Shown here: one piece after another, positions 1-5,303 of the stretch
Layout of the letters: each line of letters opens with the position of its first letter
Numbering within the stretch: the first letter of the stretch is position 1
Source of the DNA: a bacterium
GTDB lineage: Bacteria > Patescibacteriota > Microgenomatia > Levybacterales > UBA12049
Assembly: GCA_021813005.1 (NCBI GenBank)
Contig: JAKAMH010000022.1
Coordinates: 1 to 12,694, forward strand
Direction: 5' to 3'
DNA: 12,694 bases
The notes under the pieces: model-generated
Told to the model about the DNA's origin: nothing
Seen by the model: only the letters and a program-made list of their open reading frames with translations
Databases searched by the model: none
Program-made: the position numbers and the translations under genes

Positions 1-1094
1 TGATCCGGGTCAAAGTAGTTTTTACTGCCGACCATGGCCAGTATTTCTCCCGTCCCCGGCTGGGTGACAACCACGGCGCCATTGCCGACCCGGTAGTTTT
101 TCAATTTAGCTACCTGACTGGCAACCGTCTCCTGCGCAAAATTCTGGATGGAGAGATCCAGAGTGGTATACACCTTAAGACCACCTTGTTCGACCTTCTC
201 AATGCCGTACTTTTTCACTAGCAAGTCTTTGACATAAAAAACAAAGTGCGGTGCCTGAATGGGATTGATAATCCGGGCAAACTGCAAATTCTCTGCGGCA
301 GCCGTTTTTTCCTGGCTTGCCGTGATATATCCTTGCTGCCTCATTTTCCGGAGAATATCTTCCTGCCTGGCTTTGCCAAGCTCAGGATGGGAGCCGTAGG
401 GGGAGTAAGTGCTGGGAGCCTCCGGCAAGCCGGCAAGATAGGCGCTCTCGGCCAAGTCTAGGGCCTGTGCCGGTTTACCGAAGTAGGTTTGTGCCGCCGC
501 CTGTATCCCATAGGCGGTGCCACCGTAGGGGACCTGATTCAGATACATTTCCAGTATTTTTTGCTTCGAATACATCATCTCGGTGACAAACGAGAGGAGT
601 ACTTCACGCACTTTGCGCTGGATAGTCCTGTCCTGCGTGAGGAGACTGTTCTTGACCAGCTGCTGCGTGAGAGTTGAGCCGCCCTGCAACTCCCTATGAA
701 AGACAGTCGAGTAGAAGGCCCGGACAATACCGCGGAAATCCACGGCGCCGTGGTGATAGTAGTCTTTATCCTCAACGGCAATTGTCGCCTCCTGGAGGCT
801 ACTTGGAATTTTATCGAGCGGGACAAATGTCTGGTTCCGGCCGGCATAGATAGTGTAGAGGAGCGTGCCGCTACGATCAAATATCTGGGTGGACTGCGCC
901 CGGTTGTTTTTGGCCAGCCGAGTGGGAGAGGGGAGGTCGCGAAGGATATAGGAATAGAAAGCCACACATCCGCCGGCAAAAAGGACGAGGGAGAAAAAAA
1001 GGAGAATCGAGCGCCATTTTGGTAAACCCGGTCGCCAGTCTGTCAGTCGGTTGCGTTGCAGCCACTTCCTGAGGGGAGAAAAAAATTTCCTCAT
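1..1094 (-). CDS. Class A penicillin-binding protein (GT51 transglycosylase, start of transpeptidase), partial
   Basis: Peptidoglycan synthase anchored in the cytoplasmic membrane. The minus strand is open from an ATG at 1094-1092 to the window edge, giving 364 residues, so the C-terminal part is missing. After a basic N-terminus there is one membrane segment at about residues 29-50. The GT51 domain follows. It has the donor-site motif EDKDYYHHG with catalytic Glu108, then QGGSTLTQQL at 137-146, and a second acidic residue Glu172 before SKQKILEMYLNQVPYGG. This motif order is diagnostic for glycosyltransferase 51 of PBP1A-type enzymes. The end of the fragment (NGAVVVTQPGTGEILAMVGS) is the beginning of the transpeptidase domain; its SxxK motif lies outside the window. 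The gene is divergent from the CvpA-CAP gene and shares a 53-nt promoter region with it. No Shine-Dalgarno site precedes the ATG. Confidence 0.95.
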   Translation of the reverse strand, partial: MRKFFSPLRKWLQRNRLTDWRPGLPKWRSILLFFSLVLFAGGCVAFYSYILRDLPSPTRLAKNNRAQSTQIFDRSGTLLYTIYAGRNQTFVPLDKIPSSLQEATIAVEDKDYYHHGAVDFRGIVRAFYSTVFHRELQGGSTLTQQLVKNSLLTQDRTIQRKVREVLLSFVTEMMYSKQKILEMYLNQVPYGGTAYGIQAAAQTYFGKPAQALDLAESAYLAGLPEAPSTYSPYGSHPELGKARQEDILRKMRQQGYITASQEKTAAAENLQFARIINPIQAPHFVFYVKDLLVKKYGIEKVEQGGLKVYTTLDLSIQNFAQETVASQVAKLKNYRVGNGAVVVTQPGTGEILAMVGSKNYFDPD

Positions 1095-1102
1095 AGAAGT
1101 AT

Positions 1103-1131
1103 ATTCTAGCGGTGTTGCCTGTAATTGTCTA
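1103..1131 (-). promoter_or_regulatory. Promoter of the penicillin-binding protein gene (leaderless type)
   Basis: Read on the minus strand, TAGACA (1131-1126) is followed after 17 nt by TAGAAT (1108-1103), a good sigma70-like pair. The expected transcription start, about 7 nt past the -10 box, is near 1096, only 2 nt before the ATG at 1094. The mRNA would therefore be leaderless or nearly so. The -35 box overlaps the -10 box of the divergent gene. Confidence 0.6.
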
Positions 1132-1135
1132 TAAT
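1130..1135 (+). promoter_or_regulatory. -10 box of the CvpA-CAP gene
   Basis: A consensus TATAAT stands 12 nt before the ATG at 1148. There is no convincing -35 box at the right distance. The predicted start of transcription near 1142 would leave a leader of about 6 nt with no Shine-Dalgarno site. It overlaps the -35 box of the divergent penicillin-binding protein promoter, so the two promoters may compete. Confidence 0.5.
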
Positions 1136-1147
1136 ACCTGTACTGCC

Positions 1148-2179
1148 ATGGATTTATCAACACTTGTCTCGTTTGTCCAGTCAAGCCTCCCGCATATCAA
1201 TCTTAACCTGCTTGACATTATCATTATTGCCGTTGTGCTCTTCTATGCCCATGAGGGGTACACACTGGGATTTTCTGTCGCCTTTGCTGATCTCATCAGC
1301 TTTTTCCTCTCCTTTATAATGGCGCTGAAAGCCTATGGCCTTATCTCGGGGGTGCTTGTCCGGCTCTTCGCCATGCCGCAGGGCACAGCTAATGCTATTG
1401 GGTTTTTTGTCATAGCGCTGGTGAGCGAGGTGGTACTGAGTCTTTTGCTTCGTCGTCTGCGTCGCCTGCTGCCGTCTCTTCCCAAAACCGAAACACCATA
1501 CCTGGTATACAAAGGACTTGACCATCTGTTGGGAATTTTCCCCGGCATAGCCTCGGCTGTCCTGGTGCTGGCATTTCTTCTCAGTATTATTGTGGCGCTG
1601 CCGTCCTCGCCGCTTCTCAAAGGACTGGTGACCGGCTCCCGGTTTGGCTCACAGCTCATTGATGATACTTCGTTGGTTGAGAAGCAGCTGCAAGGGGTGT
1701 TCGGCGGTGCGTTTAATGAGACGCTTAACTTCCTGACGGTTGAGCCGAAGACAGATGAGACTGTCTATCTCCATTTTAAGGTGAAAAACGGTACGATAGA
1801 CGCGGCTGCGGAGGAGCAAATGTTGCTGGACGTCAACCGGGCGCGACAAAAACAGGGACTTGCTCCGCTGGTGCTTGACACCAGCCTGCGTGAGCTGGCC
1901 CGTTACTATGCCAACTATATGTTTCAACAAGGCTATTTTTCTCACTACAGTCCTGACGGGGCGTCCCCGTTTGACCGCATGCGTCAGGCAGAGATTACGT
2001 TCAACTATGCCGGTGAGAACCTGGCACTGGCTCCCGACGTGAAACTGGCCATGCAAGGACTGATGCAGAGCCCGGAACACCGGGCAAATATGCTGGATAG
2101 TCATTACAGGAAGGCAGGTATCGGCGTTATTGACGGGGGTATCTACGGCGAAATGTTTGTGCAGGAGTTTACCGATTAA
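1148..2179 (+). CDS. CvpA-family membrane protein fused to a C-terminal CAP (SCP/PR1, YkwD-like) domain
   Basis: Predicted 343-aa integral membrane protein. Residues about 18-150 carry four hydrophobic segments in the style of CvpA (LLDIIIIAVVLFYAHEGYTLGF at the start of the domain). From about residue 225 to the end there is a CAP domain: LLDVNRARQKQGL, then FSHYSPDGASPFDRM with His266, AGENLA with Glu290, and SPEHRANML with His311. These are the positions that form the CAP cavity in YkwD/PR-1 proteins. The CAP domain would lie on one side of the membrane, most plausibly outside. A GTG at 1112 is an alternative start, but it lies upstream of the TATAAT at 1130-1135, so ATG 1148 is preferred. 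CAP domains in bacteria are poorly understood; cell-wall or hydrolytic roles are proposed, and the divergent peptidoglycan synthase fits an envelope role. The domain assignment is firm; the function is not. Confidence 0.88.
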   Translation: MDLSTLVSFVQSSLPHINLNLLDIIIIAVVLFYAHEGYTLGFSVAFADLISFFLSFIMALKAYGLISGVLVRLFAMPQGTANAIGFFVIALVSEVVLSLLLRRLRRLLPSLPKTETPYLVYKGLDHLLGIFPGIASAVLVLAFLLSIIVALPSSPLLKGLVTGSRFGSQLIDDTSLVEKQLQGVFGGAFNETLNFLTVEPKTDETVYLHFKVKNGTIDAAAEEQMLLDVNRARQKQGLAPLVLDTSLRELARYYANYMFQQGYFSHYSPDGASPFDRMRQAEITFNYAGENLALAPDVKLAMQGLMQSPEHRANMLDSHYRKAGIGVIDGGIYGEMFVQEFTD

Positions 2180-2253
2180 GTATTCATAATTACTGATTTT
2201 ACCTACATCAAAAGCCTTAGTTAATCTACAGTATTTATTATATTTTTACCCTC

Positions 2254-2281
2254 TTGTCGCGGTCACTTAAAATGATATACT
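2254..2281 (+). promoter_or_regulatory. Extended -10 promoter of gap (leaderless type)
   Basis: TTGTCG (2254-2259), a 16-nt spacer, then TGATATACT, an extended -10 (hexamer TATACT at 2276-2281). Adding 7 nt places the transcription start at about 2288, the A of the gap ATG itself. No Shine-Dalgarno site is present. The rest of the 108-nt gap between 2180 and 2287 is AT-rich, and I see no convincing terminator in it. Confidence 0.65.
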
Positions 2282-2287
2282 GAGTAT

Positions 2288-3436
2288 ATGGTTCGGATAG
2301 CAATTAACGGCTATGGTCGTATCGGTCGGGTAGCGCATCGGGTTATTTTGCAGTGGCACCAGGATGAGATTGAAGTGGTCGCTATCAATGCCGGCCACTC
2401 CACCGATCTAAAAGGATGGATGTACCTTTTGAAATATGACAGTGTTTATGGTCCGCTTCCGCAGGAGATATCCATAGTTGCAAATACGGATCCTGAAAAA
2501 AAAGATTTATTGGGCTACTTCGTGATTGAGGGTAAGCAAATCCCTATTTATTCCCAGAAAGATCCGATGCTTCTTCCTTGGGGACCGCTTCAAGTAGATG
2601 TGGTTGTCGAATCAACCGGCGTATTTACTACCGAGGAGAAATTAAGGCAGCACTTGGCCGCCGGCGCCAAGGCAGCGGTGCTCTCAGCTCCCGTCAAGCA
2701 GGGAGAGATTCCAACATATGTCCTCTCCGTCAATCAGGCGCAATATCACGGCGAGAAGATGATCAGTAATGCTTCCTGCACGACCAACTGTATTACTCCG
2801 GTTGCCAAGGTGATCTCCGACCGGTTTGGTATAGACAAGGCAATGATGACCACTATCCACGGCTATACGTCGGATCAAAGACTGCAGGACGGAGGACACA
2901 AAGACTATCGTCGGGCTCGGGCCGCCGGACTCAATATTATTCCTACATCGACGGGCGCCACCATTGCCGCTGCTAAGGCGCTGCCGGCGCTGCACAATAT
3001 TTTTGCCGGTCTGTCTGTTAGAGTCCCCGTACCTGTTGGTTCGCTCTCCGATTTCACGTTTGTCTTAAAGCGTGAGACGACAAAGGAAGAAATAAACAAT
3101 GCCCTTAAAGAGGCCGCCAGTCGCCCCGAGTTCCAGGGTATTCTCGGTGTCACCGAGGACCCGCTTGTTTCAAGCGATATTATCGGCAACTCGCACTCAT
3201 CCGTGGTTGATCTGTCACTGACGCAGGTGGTCGGAGGCAATCTGGCAAAAGTGATCGCTTGGTACGATAATGAATACGGCTACGCCAACCGTTTGGTTGA
3301 GGAAGTGTTGCTTGTCTCCTCTTCCGGGCCGACAACTCAGACAGCGGCGCAAATGCCCGGTCCCGCCAGTCTGCCAACCGCACCTCTGCCCGGGGAGCCA
3401 CCGCCCGTCTTACCTGACCCGCCCGCCGAATACTAA
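2288..3436 (+). CDS. gap: Glyceraldehyde-3-phosphate dehydrogenase
   Basis: Cytosolic glycolytic enzyme that oxidises glyceraldehyde-3-phosphate to 1,3-bisphosphoglycerate with NAD(P)+. The N-terminal Rossmann motif INGYGRIGR (residues 6-14), the active-site signature SNASCTTNC with Cys164, and His191 in HGYTSDQ are all present. So are the substrate-binding STGAT stretch and the C-terminal WYDNEYGYANR. At the end of the second beta strand the usual AIND is AINA (Ala35 in place of the Asp that binds the adenosine ribose), as in the NADP-using GapB type, so NADP use is possible (inference). Residues 344-382 form a Pro-rich tail not normally present in this family (about 335-345 aa). The start is well supported by the family N-terminus and by the promoter placing transcription initiation at the ATG. 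The cytidylate kinase-like gene follows after 4 nt. Confidence 0.97.
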   Translation: MVRIAINGYGRIGRVAHRVILQWHQDEIEVVAINAGHSTDLKGWMYLLKYDSVYGPLPQEISIVANTDPEKKDLLGYFVIEGKQIPIYSQKDPMLLPWGPLQVDVVVESTGVFTTEEKLRQHLAAGAKAAVLSAPVKQGEIPTYVLSVNQAQYHGEKMISNASCTTNCITPVAKVISDRFGIDKAMMTTIHGYTSDQRLQDGGHKDYRRARAAGLNIIPTSTGATIAAAKALPALHNIFAGLSVRVPVPVGSLSDFTFVLKRETTKEEINNALKEAASRPEFQGILGVTEDPLVSSDIIGNSHSSVVDLSLTQVVGGNLAKVIAWYDNEYGYANRLVEEVLLVSSSGPTTQTAAQMPGPASLPTAPLPGEPPPVLPDPPAEY

Positions 3437-3440
3437 TGAT

Positions 3441-4028
3441 ATGGATACACCCCGTGAACTTTCATCAATTAACAATATTACAGTTTCCGGGAGGATTGGC
3501 AGTGGCGCCACGACCCTGGCTGAGCACTTGGCGCGGACACTTGGCTGGGAGATGTTCAACGGGGGAGGGCTCTTTCGCAAACTAAGTGCTGAGATGGGTC
3601 TGGATATTAATAATTCAAATTCCCGTCCCGATCATTTTGATCTTGAGTACGAAGAACGGGTCAAAAAAATGCTTCGGGAAGGGAGGCACCATGTTATCCA
3701 GAGTCACCTGGCAGGGTATGATGCACAGGGCATAGACGGCGTCTTTAAGATTCTTGTCGTCTGCGAGGACGCCGAGGGGAATGACAAAATGGACATCCGC
3801 ATAGATAGGCTGGTGAACCGTGACAAGAAGTCGGTTGAAGACGCCAAAGAGGAGGTAATTAGGCGGGAGCGGGAGCACACGGAGAAGTTCCGGCGCCTCT
3901 ACGCCAAGGGAGACCCCAACTGGTTCTACTGGAACAAGGACTACTACGATCTGATTGTTAATACCTACTCACATAATCAGGAAGAGAGTCTGAAGGTAGT
4001 GCTACAGGCGCTCTCAGGGCTCGCGTAG
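3441..4028 (+). CDS. cmk: Cytidylate kinase-like protein
   Basis: Predicted 195-aa P-loop nucleotide kinase of the archaeal-type cytidylate kinase/cytidylate kinase-like group. These enzymes phosphorylate (d)CMP to the diphosphate, which would feed the downstream reductase. The N-terminus reads ITVSGRIGSGATTLAEHLA (residues 13-31), followed by LGWEMFNGGGLFRKLSAEMG, the layout of the family's P-loop and NMP-binding start. A lid-like segment with IRIDRLVNRDKKS is near residue 115. The P-loop lysine of GxxGxGKT is Ala23 here. The related cytidylate_kin2 families also lack it, so activity is plausible but not certain. ATG 3441 is 4 nt after the gap stop and matches the family's short N-terminus; a longer frame reaches back into gap and is not credible as coding. 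Probably co-transcribed with gap. Confidence 0.85.
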   Translation: MDTPRELSSINNITVSGRIGSGATTLAEHLARTLGWEMFNGGGLFRKLSAEMGLDINNSNSRPDHFDLEYEERVKKMLREGRHHVIQSHLAGYDAQGIDGVFKILVVCEDAEGNDKMDIRIDRLVNRDKKSVEDAKEEVIRREREHTEKFRRLYAKGDPNWFYWNKDYYDLIVNTYSHNQEESLKVVLQALSGLA

Positions 4029-4042
4029 TACTTGAATAATTC

Positions 4043-4051
4043 TGCTATAAT
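4043..4051 (+). promoter_or_regulatory. Extended -10 promoter of the DUF5667 gene
   Basis: TGCTATAAT is a perfect extended -10 element (hexamer 4046-4051), 10 nt before the ATG at 4062. The predicted start of transcription, about 4058-4060, leaves a leader of 2-4 nt. No -35 box at standard spacing is evident; a TTGAAT at 4032 is too close. This promoter is the reason to reject the upstream in-frame starts at 4032 and 4050. Confidence 0.55.
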
Positions 4052-4061
4052 GCAGGTAGAG

Positions 4062-4628
4062 ATGAAGTACATCGTTTTCTTTCTTTCGCTGCTGCTTTTT
4101 ACCTCGCTGACTCCAAGCCGTGTCTTTGCTTCCGAGACCCAGGCAGTCGCAACACCCTCGGCAACGGCTACTGCGTCTTCCCAGATCGACTACGTCCTGG
4201 CGTACCCCGGCATTTTGCCTGACAACCTTCTCTATCCGCTGAAAATGATCCGGGACGCGATTGTGGGTTTTTTGATTGCGGACCCTCTGAAAAAGGCGCA
4301 GTTTGATTTGCTGCAGACGGATAAGCGGGTCAATGCCGCGCTCTTTCTTGCGAACAGCGGCGACAGAAAAAACTTAGCCCTCTCGACGCTGAGTAAGGCA
4401 GCTAACTACTTTGAGCAGGCAATTGACAAGACAAGACAGGCAAAAAAAGAAGGCCAGGATGTCCAAAGTTTCGTCAACCAGCTCCATCTGGCAAATGAAA
4501 AACACCAGCAAGTAGTACAAGAGATACAGTCTCTTCTGCCGGGGAATAAACGGTCAGATCTGGACGGAGTACGGCTGCGCCTACAGTCATATCAAAAGCA
4601 GGTAAACCAATTAATGCCCACGAGATAA
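4062..4628 (+). CDS. Secreted DUF5667-domain protein
   Basis: Predicted 188-aa exported protein. Residues 1-23 are a classical Sec signal peptide (MKYIVFFLSLLLF core, cleavage after VFA). A Thr/Ser/Ala-rich linker follows. From about residue 48 the stretch YPGILPDNLLYPLKMIRD, then DPLKKAQFDLLQTDKR and a run of amphipathic helices match the DUF5667 family, which is frequent in Patescibacteria and other Gram-positive-like lineages. No catalytic residues are recognisable. It probably forms a helical bundle at the cell surface, but its function is unknown. The start codon is chosen because of the signal peptide and the -10 box just upstream. It begins 33 nt after the cytidylate kinase stop but has its own promoter. 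Confidence 0.85.
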   Translation: MKYIVFFLSLLLFTSLTPSRVFASETQAVATPSATATASSQIDYVLAYPGILPDNLLYPLKMIRDAIVGFLIADPLKKAQFDLLQTDKRVNAALFLANSGDRKNLALSTLSKAANYFEQAIDKTRQAKKEGQDVQSFVNQLHLANEKHQQVVQEIQSLLPGNKRSDLDGVRLRLQSYQKQVNQLMPTR

Positions 4629-4739
4629 CAAAATTCCTGAGAATTGAGTTAAATTTTTCTGAGACGTTTTTTGTTTGTAAGAAAACCGACTGAAAAATTT
4701 CCTCCCGCAGGCTAAAATTCCTCTCTGTTTTTGTTTGAT

Positions 4740-4807
4740 ACACTGTTTTATAGTTGACACGATAGATGTAGTGCCATATGATTTTCCTTGACACTAGATA
4801 TAGGCAG
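4740..4807 (+). promoter_or_regulatory. Three NrdR-box-like repeats in 17-nt register over the nrdR-nrdJ promoter
   Basis: ACACTGTTTTATAGTTG (4740-4756), ACACGATAGATGTAGTG (4757-4773) and ACACTAGATATAGGCAG (4791-4807) each start with ACAC, at positions 0, 17 and 51, so they fall on a 17-nt grid with one unit skipped. The third matches the known NrdR box consensus ACACWATATATWGTGT at 12 of 16 positions; the second is similar with an extra base. They cover the -35 box and the transcription start, which suits repression by NrdR. This is inference from the consensus; binding is untested. Confidence 0.5.
4754..4782 (+). promoter_or_regulatory. Promoter of nrdR-nrdJ
   Basis: A perfect TTGACA (4754-4759), 17-nt spacer and TATGAT (4777-4782) form the strongest sigma70-type promoter in the window. 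Transcription would start near 4789, giving a leader of about 59 nt. Unlike the gap or DUF5667 promoters, this one is far from the start codon, and the gene has a Shine-Dalgarno site. The remainder of 4629-4753 shows only a weak AATTC/GAATT hairpin (4632-4645) without a T-run, so no clear terminator. Confidence 0.75.
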
Positions 4808-4847
4808 AACAAAGGAGGGTCTGCAGACGAAAGAGAAGGAGTAATTT

Positions 4848-5297
4848 ATGCACTGTCCGTACTGCGGTACAAAGGACTCAGAGGTCGTAGAGACCAGAGA
4901 CAACGGCGACTTGGACGTGATAAGACGGCGGAGACAGTGCCTCTCCTGTAGCAAACGTTTTACGACCTACGAACGGATAGAGAATATTAATCTGGTCGTC
5001 ATTAAACGAGATGGGAAACGTGAGCAGTTAAGCCGGGATAAGCTGAGAAGCGGACTTGTTCGAGCCTGTGAGAAGACGACAATACCGGTTGAAGTAATTG
5101 ACAAGGTAGTGACAGATGTTTTGCAGGAGCTGCGGGGTGCCGATTCGATAGAGATACAAAGCAGCGTTATCGGCGAGTTGGTTGCGACGCGGCTTAAGCA
5201 AATTGACAAAGTGGCATACATTCGGTTTGCCAGTGTGTTCAGGCGATTTGTTGATGCCGAGGACTTCGAGCGGGAAGTCAAAAGACTTATACAATAA
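4848..5297 (+). CDS. nrdR: Transcriptional repressor NrdR
   Basis: 149-aa nucleotide-sensing repressor of ribonucleotide reductase genes. Residues 1-34 form the zinc ribbon, with Cys3/Cys6 in MHCPYCG and Cys31/Cys34 in CLSCSKRFTTYER. The ATP-cone domain covers about 48-138 (VIKRDGKREQLSRDKLRSGL to VAYIRFASVFRRF). In the family, the cone senses ATP/dATP and the zinc ribbon binds NrdR boxes. The length is typical of the family (about 150 aa). An AAGGAG site at 4836-4841 stands 6 nt before the ATG. The gene leads the operon with nrdJ, 6 nt downstream, and candidate NrdR boxes lie over its own promoter. It therefore probably represses both itself and the reductase when dATP is high. Confidence 0.97.
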   Translation: MHCPYCGTKDSEVVETRDNGDLDVIRRRRQCLSCSKRFTTYERIENINLVVIKRDGKREQLSRDKLRSGLVRACEKTTIPVEVIDKVVTDVLQELRGADSIEIQSSVIGELVATRLKQIDKVAYIRFASVFRRFVDAEDFEREVKRLIQ

Positions 5298-5303
5298 AGT
5301 ATT

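Noticed and set aside
575..979. 134-aa minus-strand frame within the penicillin-binding protein gene
   Set aside because: Out-of-frame shadow; the true minus-strand frame carries all GT51 motifs.
1112..1147. GTG start extending the CvpA-CAP protein by 12 residues
   Set aside because: It lies upstream of the TATAAT at 1130-1135 and has no ribosome site; the extra residues do not resemble the family.
4632..4645. Hairpin AATTC-CTGA-GAATT after the DUF5667 gene as a terminator
   Set aside because: The stem is only 5 bp and AT-rich, and no T-run follows directly.
4788..4804. Second TTGACA (4788-4793) as a -35 of another nrdR promoter
   Set aside because: No -10-like hexamer at 16-18 nt; it fits better as the start of the third NrdR-box-like unit.
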